DNA from: Glandiceps talaboti
Taxonomy: Eukaryota; Hemichordata; Enteropneusta; Spengelidae
Assembly: GCF_964340395.1 (NCBI RefSeq)
Contig: NC_135552.1
Location: 12,469,694-12,533,693 of the forward strand
Reading direction: 5' to 3'
DNA length: 64,000 nucleotides
Shown here piece after piece: positions 20,209-31,389 of this stretch. Under the pieces are notes generated by a model. It was not told where the DNA came from. It did no database searches and saw nothing but the letters and a program-made list of their open reading frames with translations. The translations under genes were made by a program, and so were the position numbers. Each line of letters opens with the position of its first letter. Position 1 is the first letter of the stretch.

Positions 20209-21762
20209 TCATTTGTGTATCCTAATGTGCCTTTTCAGTGTGCTACTTTGAGCAAATCGGTTTCCACATTTTGTACACATAAATGGTCTTTCATTTGTGT
20301 GGATTCTCGTGTGCTGTTTCAGATTACAATTATGAGTAAACCCTTTACCACACTCTTTACATACAAATGGTCTTTCATTTGTGTGTACCCTCATGTGTGA
20401 TTTCAGATCGCCACTTTGAGTAAACCGGTTTCCACATTTTGTACACATATATGGTCTTTCATTTGTGTGGATTCTCATGTGAAGTTTCAGATTCCTATTA
20501 TGAACAAATCCTTTACCACACTCTTCGCATAAAAATTGTCTTTCATTTGAGTGTATCATCATGTGTGTTTTTAGATTACAACTATGAGTAAACCCTTTTC
20601 CACACTCTTTACATATAAATGGTCTTTCATTTGTGTGTATTGTCATGTGATCTTTCAGATTACCACTATGATTGAACCCTTTACCACAATCTTTACATGC
20701 AAATGGTCTTTCATTTGTGTGTATCCTCATGTGCTGTTTCAGGTTACCACTATGAGTAAATCCTTTATCACACTCTTTACATACAAATGGTCTTTCATTT
20801 GTGTGTATCAACATGTGTTGTTTCAGATTGACAGAATAATGAAATCCTTTACCACACTCTTCACACACAAGTGGTCTTTCATTTGTATGTATTGTCACGT
20901 GATGCTTCAGAGAGTAATTACTACGAAACCCTTTACCACACACTTTACATATAAATGGTCTTTCATTTGTATGTAGCATCATGTGCTGTTTCAGATTACC
21001 ACTCTGGGTAAACCCTATACCACATTTTGTACATAGAAATGGTCTTTCATTTGTGTGTATCCTTGTGTGATTTTTCAGATTACCACTCTGGGAAAACCCT
21101 TTACCACACTCTTTACATATAAATGGTCTTTCATTTGTATGTAGCATCATGTGCTGTTTCAGATGACTACTCTGAGTAAACCCTTTACAACATTTTGCAC
21201 ATAGAAATGGTCTTTCACTTTCCGTAGTACCACAATTATATTTCTCAGCATTATATCGATGCCCATCTCCTGGATTCACAGCACAAGTAAAAGCCACTTG
21301 CTGTATCCCTATAGGAAAGGGTTTTTCACTAATACAATATCCATGGACTCCTGTAGACATGCTACATTCTGGGTTTTGCATTGTGGTTAATTGTTTAGTT
21401 GCTGTGCTATTGTCTATGTCTTCAGCTGTGGTCAGTTGTTCAGTTGCTGTGTTATATTCTGGTTCTTCCACTTCAGTTAGTTGTTTAGTTGCCTTGTGAT
21501 AGGCTGGGTCTTCCATTGTGGTTAGTTGGTGAGTTGTTTTACTATTAACAGGTTGGACAGGGTATAGAAAGTCTTCACTTGTTACTTTCCAATAATCCAT
21601 CACATCCTCTCTGTCCTGTCTCTGTTGTTCATATTTTACTAAGATTTGTTCATTTGAAGAGATACATGATTGAAGCACATTACACACAATAGCACTCTCC
21701 TGATGACTGCATGGCAGATAGGTGTTCTCAGAGACTTCTTGCTTGACACGAATCTCCTCCAT
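20209..21762 (-). CDS. ZNF-A: 12-finger C2H2 protein with SUMO-motif N-terminus
   Basis: A 517-residue protein in one exon. The start MEEIRVKQE lies 13 nt inside an exon whose acceptor is GATACAG| at 21776. Residues 1-55 carry two psi-K-x-E motifs (VKQE at 6-9, VKYE at 42-45) and spaced cysteines (C18, C27, C33). Residues 56-73 ([18 protein letters not shown]) are constant in the family. Residues 81-127 are three 15-residue acidic repeats plus a partial one. Twelve C2H2 fingers run from about 184 to the end, joined by TNERP linkers. Multi-finger C2H2 proteins are nuclear DNA-binding regulators; the target is unknown. Finger 1 has KCCKG where KCGKG is usual. The ORF ends HIRIHK at a linker frameshift. 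Alternative view: an array member already losing its C-terminus. Confidence 0.93.
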   Translation of the reverse strand: MEEIRVKQEVSENTYLPCSHQESAIVCNVLQSCISSNEQILVKYEQQRQDREDVMDYWKVTSEDFLYPVQPVNSKTTHQLTTMEDPAYHKATKQLTEVEEPEYNTATEQLTTAEDIDNSTATKQLTTMQNPECSMSTGVHGYCISEKPFPIGIQQVAFTCAVNPGDGHRYNAEKYNCGTTESERPFLCAKCCKGFTQSSHLKQHMMLHTNERPFICKECGKGFSQSGNLKNHTRIHTNERPFLCTKCGIGFTQSGNLKQHMMLHTNERPFICKVCGKGFRSNYSLKHHVTIHTNERPLVCEECGKGFHYSVNLKQHMLIHTNERPFVCKECDKGFTHSGNLKQHMRIHTNERPFACKDCGKGFNHSGNLKDHMTIHTNERPFICKECGKGFTHSCNLKTHMMIHSNERQFLCEECGKGFVHNRNLKLHMRIHTNERPYMCTKCGNRFTQSGDLKSHMRVHTNERPFVCKECGKGFTHNCNLKQHTRIHTNERPFMCTKCGNRFAQSSTLKRHIRIHK

Positions 21763-21775
21763 GTCTTTTGAATAC

Positions 21776-23578
21776 CTGTATCATCCAAGAATCAGATATA
21801 TGTTTGAAAAATTGAGAATAGTTTTTAAAACTTAGACACTAACATTTAAGGTTTTAAGATATAATTTATGTTCACAGAAAAAAACACCTAAAATGGAGTG
21901 GTAACATTTTTCTCCCACACACATCACAGCTCTTTTAAATGTCTGTAAAATTGTTGACCAAGCTCTTCCTGAACAAAACATTCCATATTTCAACTAGTCA
22001 TTGAGAATGACATAGACCCCGCTATGATTGGGTTTTAAGGAATTATCACTACTCTGATCACGCAACAACACTTGTGAACCTAAATCAAACAGACTTAGAT
22101 AATTTGTGTCTGCTTGTTGGACATGGAACATGTCTACAACAATAAAGGATTGGTCGGGTATGGGGGATTATATCATGGATATGCACATGTATGTCATAGA
22201 ACACTGAGAGTCTGTCCTAATACCAACTTTGAATGTGATCTGTTCAAGCATGTCTGAGTTATGGCTTTGGACATGGAAAATTCACAAACAAAATGGCTGC
22301 CAGGCAGCCATATTGGATAGCATCACAATGAAAATGGATATGCACATGTATGTCATAGAACACTGTCCTAATACCAACTTTGAATGAGATCTGTTCAAGC
22401 ATGTCTGAGTTATGGCTTTGGACATGGAAAATTCACAAACAAAATGGCTGCCAGGCGGCCATATTGGATCGTATCATGACAACAATGAATATGCACATAT
22501 ATGCCATAGAACACTGTCCTAATACCAACTTTGAATGAGACCTGTTCAAGCATGTCTGAGTTATGGCTTTAGACAGGGAAAATTTGCAAACAAAATGGCT
22601 GCTAGGCGGCCATATTGGATCGTATCAAGAAACAAATTGACGTGCATATGTATGCCATTGTATGTTGCCCATGTACTAAGTTTGAAAAAAATCGGTCCAG
22701 GCATCTCCAAGAAATGGCTGCGGACGGACGGACGGACACATGGACGCATGGACAGATGGAACCCAATCCATAAGTCCCCGTCCCGGACTTCGTTCGGCGG
22801 GACTAACAAGACAACAGAAAAGGAACAGGTCCCTGATATACTACTTTGATGTGACAATTGTTATTACAATGGTGGCATATGATTGAAAAGAAATTGGGTG
22901 CAACAAGTAAACACTGGACTGCAAAGTAGATGTGATATGCAAGAAATGGGTGAATTTTGATAATTAGATTGTGAAGGTAAAGTTATGGTCAAATGTTAAG
23001 GTCTTGAAAGAAAGCTTACACCTGATAACATAGGGGTAGACACTTGAATGTAGTCTATGTGTGTTAATTTTTTGAGTTACATCCTACCAATGATTGTTCA
23101 CAACAAAGTATGGATGGATGGATGGATGGACAGACAGGGGACTAAAAATATGTCATCAAGGCATTAAGGTGTGTTTAAAGTCTTTGTTATTTTTGTTGTC
23201 TTGGTAACTAAACAAGAAATTAAGGTCTTTCACACAACTACACTTTAATCCATTGAAATGCCAGATAAAAGATAATTTAATATAATCCTACCATGAAGTC
23301 AAGCTGGTAAACTTAATTTAACCACCTCTCACTTCAAAATATCATGTTGGATACTTTCAAGGTTGTACCCAGCCGAGGACATCGACACCCTAGTCCTGCT
23401 TGTATAAGGAGTGCGTTGTCCTTCCTTTGAGCGAAACTAAGTTGACGCAGGCAGACTTGCAACCAGGACGAACCTGACACCTCATCTCTCATGTCTCTCT
23501 CGCAATCTGATTTGTGCGTCGAGTAATACTAATAAGTATGATCCATAAACGTCAAGAAAACATTGTTAGTATACCTAC
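21776..23578 (-). other. ZNF-A intron between noncoding and coding exons
   Basis: It is bounded by the donor GTAGGTATAC at 23578 and the acceptor at 21776, both conserved in the paralogs. It contains the repeat at 22170-22808 and a conserved stretch with ggacatcgacaccctagtcc and ttgtgcgtcgagtaatact. Confidence 0.6.
22170..22808. repeat. About 150-bp tandem units ending in a GGAC run and a GGCGGG-type terminus
   Basis: Four degenerate units share caagcatgtctgagttatgg, acaaaatggctgccagg and ggccatattggatcgtat. They end with ggacggacggacaca and then cccggacttcgttcggcggg. The block recurs at 27930-28560 in ZNF-B, but is absent from the matching place near 42,300 in ZNF-D, where the flanks meet directly. 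It is therefore an insertion. Confidence 0.8.
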
Positions 23579-23780
23579 CCCAGACGTTCTGCGATATGTA
23601 CTGAATGTAGTTCGAAGACAAGACTGAAAGCGAAGAACACAAGCGTTCAAGCTCAGACCACTATGATGAATTCAGACGATAACGATACATACCATAAAGG
23701 TCATGAAAAGCGCCATCAATGTATCATGCATGGAGTGACCCCATGGCAAAGGTCTTGTTCAAAACTGTGTTCAACATGAA
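23579..23780 (-). promoter_or_regulatory. ZNF-A noncoding first exon and promoter block
   Basis: The exon ends at 23579 with ACGTCTGGG|GTAGGTATAC. About 130 nt upstream is GATGGCGC (23710-23717, minus strand), similar to the core of YY1-type initiator elements. The exon edge and motif are kept upstream of six ZNF genes. The transcription start is not determined. Confidence 0.6.
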
Positions 23781-23784
23781 GAGC

Positions 23785-23970
23785 AACTATAGGGCGCGTA
23801 GTATTTCTTAGATTGCTGTTTTCCTTGTCTACAAGCTAAAATATCACCACGGTTTGACTTGCATATTTCAACTACTATAACATGTAGAACTATCATTTAG
23901 GGAAAGAACACTTTGAGCATATATTGATGCATTTGTAGTAGCAGGATTCGTTTGATATACTTTTGAGCAG
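23785..23970. mobile_element. hAT-MITE-related sequence upstream of the ZNF-A promoter
   Basis: It starts agggcgcgtagtatttctta, continues agattgctgttttcc and ends near gcaggattcgtttgatat. It is colinear with the left part of the MITE at 10974-11204. Matching blocks are at 29540-29725, 34242-34350 (interrupted), 43908-44100 and 56462-56505. Confidence 0.65.
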
Positions 23971-24481
23971 TTTAGTTTACATACAAGGAAAATGTTGTCC
24001 TATGTATTTACATTTGACGATTGATAATTGCCAGAAAGTACCAAATTTTAAGCAGACCTCGAGGAAAATTGTAGAAGGAATTCAGGTAATGAATAGATGC
24101 AAAGTATTGTTATCGTTTCAAAAGATTTCAGAAAAGCTTAGTCTCAGTTACCCAGACTCTCTCGCTGCTGGAGACTCGGCCTATGAGACCTCCCTGATGA
24201 GATATATACAAATCATACAGTTTTTCACATAAAAACATTTACATACGTTCATAAACACACATTGCCATAAGGTACACCAGTGTGCTTTATGTAGATTACC
24301 ATCAATGTATGTAAAACGTTATATGCTTCGTTATGAAATGGAATATCATAATTTGGTGTATAATTTTAAGATAACAGTGTATGAGTACTATAAGCTGGTT
24401 AATGTACCTTATGATTTTACTCAATAATATGCATTAATGATTTTTTTGTGTTAATTAGGCATTGTATGCTGATATAAATTG

Positions 24482-24540
24482 GTATATATATATGGTATAT
24501 ATATATATATGGTATATATATATATATGGTATATATATAC
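24482..24540. repeat. TA-rich microsatellite
   Basis: TA runs separated by GG. The equivalent in the next unit is 30237-30311. Confidence 0.9.
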
Positions 24541-24689
24541 ATCAACATCTCCTGACGAGTGATTTACTCACGAAACAGGCTTTTAGAGACGAAAAACCCG
24601 ACTTGATTTTCTTCTACCCTCAACATATACTCCGCTCTGCGTGCAGACGTATCGAGCACTGTACTACGGACAAATCTTACCACTGACTT

Positions 24690-24810
<121 letters not shown>

Positions 24811-25289
24811 GATTACAAATGACATTTTTCTACAAATCTTGTTGATCTAACTTTGAAATCTGAGTCATTTGCATAATCAATATTTTTATTGTATTAAATA
24901 TTTCATTTATTTATGATTGCCTACTTAAGACTTATCATAGAAACACAAATTGTATTTTTCATCGCTGGGAAAGTATCTTTTTTTTGTCACTTCTGCATAA
25001 GAATTCACATTCACTTCACTTCATATCATTATCTAATTAAAGACAGATGAAAGTACACAAACTAAGTTTATTTTGTTTTATTTCAAGGAAAACAACCTAA
25101 GAGGATTCCATACATTTTGAACAAGTCAAACAAATTGCCATTTAGACAATAAGTTTATTAGTTTTCTCACATATAAACACTTTAAATACATAATTCATAA
25201 ACACACACACATTGTCATACCAAGGAAAACTTGTAATTCAGTTTGAAATGGTCATTATTGTAACAATACTTTATGCACACATATTTATT

Positions 25290-25623
25290 TTTCACTATGG
25301 ATTCCTATGTGTAATTTGAAATCACAACTTCGAATTGAACCCATTATAACATTCTTCACATGCAAAGGATTTCATTTGTGTGTATCCTCATGTGATCCCT
25401 CAGATATCTACTGCGATTAAACCCTTTACCACACTCTTTACATACAAACATTCTTTCATTTGTGTATCCTAATGTGCCTTTTGAGTGTACTACTTTGAGC
25501 AAATCAGTTTCCACATTTTGTACACATAATAAATGGTCTTTCATTTGTGTGGATTCTCATGTGCTGTTTCAGAGTCTTATTATGAACAAATCCTTCACCA
25601 CAGTCTTTACATAAAAAATGTCT
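25290..25623 (-). pseudogene. Relic fingers after the ZNF-B stop
   Basis: After the in-frame TAA the same frame continues [20 protein letters not shown] to [11 protein letters not shown] finger then has TGA in place of the R codon (CGN*FAQSST), followed by the 2-nt linker loss, one intact finger ([15 protein letters not shown]) and a damaged one. About four former fingers are represented. Confidence 0.85.
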
Positions 25624-27522
25624 TTAAGTTTCATTTGAGTGTATCATCATGTGTGATTTCAGATTAGTACTCTGAGTAAACCCTTTACCACATTTTGTAC
25701 ACATAAATGGTCTTTCATTTGTGTGGATTCTCATGTGCCGTTTCAGATTACCACTATGAGTAAACCCTTTACCACAATCTTTACATACAAATGGTCTTTC
25801 ATTTGTGTGTATCCACATGTGTCGTTTCAAATTGACAGTATAATGAAACCCTTTACCACACTCTTGACATTCAAATGGTCTTTCATTTGTATGTATTGTC
25901 ACATGATGTTTCAGAGAGTAATTACGACGAAACCCTTTACCACACACTTTACATATAAATGGTCTTTCATTTGTATGTAGCATCATGTGTTGTTTCAGAT
26001 TACCACTATGACTAAACCCTTTACCACACTCTTTACATATAAATGGTCTTTCGTTTGTGTGTATCAACAAGTGCTGTTTCAGATGACTACTCTGAGTGAA
26101 CCCTTTACCACATTTTGTACATAGAAATGATCTTTCATTTGTGTGTATCCTCATGTGTTCATTTAGATGTCTATGGTGCATAAACCCTTTACCACACTCT
26201 TTACACATAAATGGTCTTTCATTTGTGTGGATTCTCTTGTGATCTTTCAGAGACTTATTATGAGTAAATCCTTTACCACAGTCTTTACATACCAATGGTC
26301 TTTCATTTGTGTGTACCCTCATGTGTGATTTGAGAGTGCTACTTTGGGCAAATGGGTTTCCACATTTTGTACACATAAAAGGTCTTTCCTTTGTGTGGAT
26401 TCTCATGTGCACTTTCAGAGTCTTATTTTGAACAAATCCTTTACCACACTCTTCGCATAAAAATTGTCTTTCATTTGAGTGTATCATCATGTGTGTTTTT
26501 AGATTACAACTATGAGTAAACCCTTTACCACACTTTTTACATACAAACAGTCTTTCATTTGTGTGTATCCTCATGTGCTGTTTCAGATTACCACTATGAG
26601 TAAACCCTTTACCACACTCTTTACATACAAATGGTCTTTCATTTGTGTGTATCAACATGTGTCGTTTCAGATTGACAGAATAATTAAATCCTTTACCACA
26701 CTCTTGACATTCAAATGGTCTTTCATTTGTATGTGTTGTCATGTGTTCTTTCAGAGAGTAATTACGACGAAACCCTTTACCACAATCTTTACATATAAAT
26801 GGTCGTTCATGTGTATGTATCATCATGTGGTTTTTCAGATTACCACTCTGGGAAAACCCTTTACCACACTCTTTACATATAAATGGTCTTTCATTTGTAT
26901 GTAGCATCATGTGCTGTTTCAGATGACTACTCTGAGTAAACCCTTTACAACATTTTGTACATAGAAATGGTCTTTCACTTTCCGTAGTACCACAATTATA
27001 TTTCTCAGCATTATATCGATGCCCATCTCCTGGATTCACAGCACAAGTAAAAGCCACTTGCTGTATCCCTATAGGAAAGGGTTTTTCACTAATACAATAT
27101 CCATGGACTCCTGTAGACATGCTACATTCTGGGTTTTGCATTGTGGTTAATTGTTTAGTTGCTGTGCTATTGTCTATGTCTTCAGCTGTGGTCAGTTGTT
27201 CAGTTGCATTGTTATATTCTGGTTCTTCCACTTCAGTTAGTTGTTTAGTTGCCTTGTGATAGGCTGGGTCTTCCATTGTGGTTAGTTGGTGAGTTGTTTT
27301 ACTATTAACAGGTTGGACAGGGTATAGAAAGTCTTCACTTGTTACTTTCCAATAATCCATCACATCCTCTCTGTCCTGTCTCTGTTGTTCATATTTTACT
27401 AAGATTTGTTCATTTGAAGAGATACATGATTGAAGCACATTACACACAATAGCACTCTCCTGATGACTGCATGGCAGATAGGTGTTCTCAGAGACTTCTT
27501 GCTTGACACGAATCTCCTCCAT
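25624..27522 (-). CDS. ZNF-B: 16-finger C2H2 protein, A/C hybrid
   Basis: A 632-residue protein. The N-terminus through finger 1 is nearly identical to ZNF-A: the same VKQE and VKYE motifs, three 15-residue repeats and the KCCKG variant in finger 1. From finger 2 onward it is nearly identical to ZNF-C. The switch lies within about 26,829-26,895, where A and C are themselves alike. Fingers 1-6 and 11-16 are related in order by helix sequence (TQSSHLK, SQSGNLK or SHSGNLK, RRNYSLK, a Y-VNLK finger, THSGNLK, then a finger of different type), so six fingers were duplicated inside an ancestor. The stop after HSNET is a TAA created by a small insertion in a linker. Confidence 0.93.
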   Translation of the reverse strand: MEEIRVKQEVSENTYLPCSHQESAIVCNVLQSCISSNEQILVKYEQQRQDREDVMDYWKVTSEDFLYPVQPVNSKTTHQLTTMEDPAYHKATKQLTEVEEPEYNNATEQLTTAEDIDNSTATKQLTTMQNPECSMSTGVHGYCISEKPFPIGIQQVAFTCAVNPGDGHRYNAEKYNCGTTESERPFLCTKCCKGFTQSSHLKQHMMLHTNERPFICKECGKGFSQSGNLKNHMMIHTHERPFICKDCGKGFRRNYSLKEHMTTHTNERPFECQECGKGFNYSVNLKRHMLIHTNERPFVCKECGKGFTHSGNLKQHMRIHTNERLFVCKKCGKGFTHSCNLKTHMMIHSNERQFLCEECGKGFVQNKTLKVHMRIHTKERPFMCTKCGNPFAQSSTLKSHMRVHTNERPLVCKDCGKGFTHNKSLKDHKRIHTNERPFMCKECGKGFMHHRHLNEHMRIHTNERSFLCTKCGKGFTQSSHLKQHLLIHTNERPFICKECGKGFSHSGNLKQHMMLHTNERPFICKVCGKGFRRNYSLKHHVTIHTNERPFECQECGKGFHYTVNLKRHMWIHTNERPFVCKDCGKGFTHSGNLKRHMRIHTNERPFMCTKCGKGFTQSTNLKSHMMIHSNET

Positions 27523-27535
27523 GTCTTTTGAATAC

Positions 27536-29332
27536 CTGTATCATCCAAGAATCAGATATATGTTTGAAAAATTGAGAATAGTTTTTAAAACTTAGACACT
27601 AACATTTAAGGTTTTAAGATATAATTTATGTTCACAGAAAAAAAACACCTAAAATGGAGTGGTAACATTTTTCTCCCACACACATCACAGCTCTTTTAAA
27701 TGTCTGTAAAATTGTTGACCAAGCTCTTCCTGAACAAAACATTCCATATTTCAACTAGTCATTGAGAATGACATAGACCCCGCTATGATTGGGTTTTAAG
27801 GAATTATCACTACTCTGATCACGCAACAACACTTGTGAACCTAAATCAAACAGACTTAGATAATTTGTGTCTGCTTGTTGGACATGGAACATGTCTACAA
27901 CAATAAAGGATTGGTCGGGTATGGGGATTATATCATGGATATGCACATGTATGTCATAGAACACTGTCCTAATACCAACTTTGAATGTGATCTGTTCAAG
28001 CATGTCTGAGTTATGGCTTTGGACATGGAAAATTCACAAACAAAATGGCTGCCAGGCAGCCATATTGGATAGCATCACAATGAAAATGGATATGCACATG
28101 TATGTCATAGAACACTGTCCTAATACCAACTTTGAATGAGATCTGTTCAAGCATGTCCGAGTTATGGCTTTGGACATGGAAAATTCACAAACAAAATGGC
28201 TGCCAGGCGGCCATATTGGATCGTATCATGACAACAATGAATATGCACATATATGCCATAGAACACTGTCCTAATACCAACTTTAAATGAGACCTGTTCA
28301 AGCATGTCTGAGTTATGGCTTTAGACAGGGAAAATTTGCAAACAAAATGGCTGCTAGGCGGCCATATTGGATCGTATCAAGAAACAAATTGACGTGCATA
28401 TGTATGCCATTGTATGTTGCCCATGTACTAAGTTTGAAAAAAATCGGTCCAGGCATCTCCAAGAAATGGCTGCGGACGGACGGACGGACACATGGACGCA
28501 CGGACAGATGGAACCCAATCCATAAGTCCCCGTCCCGGACTTCGTTCGGCGGGACTAACAAGACAACAGAAAAGGAACAGGTCCCTGATATACTACTTTG
28601 ATGTGACAATTGTTATTACAATGGTGGCATATGATTGAAAAGAAATTGGGTGCAACAAGTAAACACTGGACTGCAAAGTAGATGTGATATGCAAGAAATG
28701 GGTGAATTTTGATAATTAGATTGTGAAGGTAAAGTTATGGTCAAATGTTAAGGTCTTGAAAGAAAGCTTACACCTGATAACATAGGGGTAGACACTTGAA
28801 TGTAGTCTATGTGTGTGTTAATTTTTTGAGTTACATCCTACCAATGATTGTTCACAACAAAGTATGGATGGATGGATGGATGGACAGACAGGGGACTAAA
28901 AATATGTCATCAAGGCATTAAGGTGTGTTTAAAGTCTTTGTTATTTTTGTTGTCTTGGTAACTAAACAAGAAATTAAGGTCTTTCACACAACTACACTTT
29001 AATCCATTGAAATGCCAGATAAAAGATAATTTAATATAATCCTACCATGAAGTCAAGCTGGTAAACTTAATTTAACCACCTCTCACTTCAAAATATCATG
29101 TTGGATACTTTCAAGGTTGTACCCAGCCGAGGACATCGACACCCTAGTCCTGCTTGTATAAGGAGTGCGTTGTCCTTCCTTTGAGCGAAACTAAGTTGAC
29201 GCAGGCAGACTTGCAACCAGGACGAACCTGACACCTCATCTCTCATGTCTCTCTCGCAATCTGATTTGTGCGTCGAGTAATACTAATAAGTATGATCCAT
29301 AAACGTCAAGAAAACATTGTTAGTATACCTAC
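27536..29332 (-). other. ZNF-B intron, near-identical to the ZNF-A intron
   Basis: It matches 21,776-23,578 almost base for base, at an offset of about 5,755. It includes the repeat block at 27930-28560 and an ATGG run near 28865. Confidence 0.65.
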
Positions 29333-29535
29333 CCCAGACGTTCTGCGATATGTACTGAATGTAGTTCGAAGACAAGACTGAAAGCGAAGAACACAAGCGT
29401 TCAAGCTCAGACCACTATGATGAATTCAGACGATAACGATACATACCATAAAGGTCATGAAAAGCGCCATCAATGTATCATGCATGGAGTGACCCCATGG
29501 CAAAGGTCTTGTTCAAAACTGTGTTCAACATGAAG
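29333..29535 (-). promoter_or_regulatory. ZNF-B noncoding first exon and promoter block
   Basis: The donor edge is at 29333 and GATGGCGC at 29464-29471. It is essentially identical to the ZNF-A block. Confidence 0.6.
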
Positions 29536-30236
29536 AGCAACTATAGGGCGCGTAGTATTTCTTAGATTGCTGTTTTCCTTGTCTACAAGCTAAAATATCA
29601 CCACGGTTTGACTTGCATATTTCAACTACTATAACATGTAGAACTATCATTTAGGGAAAGAACACTTTGAGCATATATTGATGCATTTGTAGTAGCAGGA
29701 TTCGTTTGATATACTTTTGAGCAGTTTAGTTTACATACAAGGAAAATGTTGTCCTATGTATTTACATTTGACGATTGATAATTGCCAGAAAGTACCAAAT
29801 TTTAAGCAGACCTCGAGGAAAATTGTAGAAGGAATTCAGGTAATGAATAGATGCAAAGTATTGTTATCGTTTCAAAAGATTTCAGAAAAGCTTAGTCTCG
29901 GTTACCCAGACTCTCTCGCTGCTGGAGACTCGGCCTATGAGACCTCCCTGATGAGATATATACAAATCATACAGTTTTTCACATAAAAACATTTACATAC
30001 GTTCATAAACACACATTGCCATAAGGTACACCAGTGTGCTTTATGTAGATTACCATCAATGTATGTAAAACGTTATATGCTTCGTTATGAAATGGAATAT
30101 CATAATTTGGTGTATAATTTTAAGATAACAGTGTATGAGTACTATAAGCTGGTTAATGTACCTTATGATTTTACTCAATAATATGCATTAATGATTTTTT
30201 TGTGTTAATTAGGCATTGTATGCTGATATAAATTGG

Positions 30237-30460
30237 TATATATATATGGTATATATATATATGGTATATATATATATATATGGTATATATATATACCATA
30301 TATATATATACATCAACATCTCCTGACGAGTGATTTACTCACGAAACAGGCTTGTAGAGACGAAAAACCCGACTTGATTTTCTTCTACCCTCAACATATA
30401 CTCCGCTCTGCGTGCAGACGTATCGAGCACTGTACTACGGACAAATCTTACCACTGACTT

Positions 30461-30555
<95 letters not shown>

Positions 30556-30567
30556 ATATATATATAT
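30237..30567. repeat. TA/AT microsatellites flanking a 150-bp unique piece
   Basis: TA runs at 30237-30311 and an AT run at 30463-30567. They are equivalent to 24482-24810. Confidence 0.92.
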
Positions 30568-31049
30568 GATTACAAATGACATTTTTCTACAAATCTTGTT
30601 GATCTAACTTTGAAATCTGAGTCATTTGCATAATCAATATTTTTATTGTATTAAATATTTCATTTATTTATGATTGCCTACTTAAGACTTATCATAGAAA
30701 CACAAATTGTATTTTTCATCGCTGGGAAAGTATCTTTTTTCTTGTCACTTCTGCATAAGAATTCACATTCACTTCACTTCATATCATTATCTAATTAAAG
30801 ACAGATGAAAGTACACAAACTAAGTTTATTTTGTTTTATTTCAAGGAAAACAACCTAAGAGGATTCCATACATTTTGAACAAGTCAAACAAATTGCCATT
30901 TAGACAATAAGTTTATTAGTTTTCTCACATATAAACACTTTAAATACATAATTCATAAACACACACACACATTGTCATACCAAGGAAAACTTGTAATTCA
31001 GTTTGAAATGGTCATTATTTTAACAATACTTTATGCACACATATTTATT

Positions 31050-31389
31050 TTTCACTATGGATTCCTATATGTAATTTGAAATCACAACTTCGAATTGAAC
31101 CCATTACATGTATAACATTCTTCACATGCAAAGGATTTCATTTGTGTGTATCCTCATGTGATCCCTCAGATATCTACTGCGATTAAACCCTTTACCACAC
31201 TCTTTACATACAAACGGTCTTTCATTTGTGTATCCTAATGTGCCTTTTGAGTGTACTACTTCGAGCAAATCAGTTTCCACATTTTATACACATAATAAAT
31301 GGTCTTTCATTTGTGTGGATTCTCATGTACTGTTTCAGAGTCTTATTATGAACAAATCCTTCACCACAGTCTTTACATAAAAATTGTCT
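31050..31389 (-). pseudogene. Relic fingers after the ZNF-C stop
   Basis: The same chain of lesions as after ZNF-B: TAA after HSNET, TGA in a later finger, a linker 2-nt loss and a one-base loss. The lesions therefore predate the duplication. Confidence 0.85.

Noticed and set aside
20215-20976. Plus-strand frames rich in [17 protein letters not shown] across all ZNF genes
   Set aside because: Antisense shadows of the finger repeats. They recur wherever the minus-strand fingers occur.
22535-22857. 104- and 98-residue frames present in both 5.76-kb copies
   Set aside because: They lie in a tandem intronic repeat and are conserved only because the duplication is recent.
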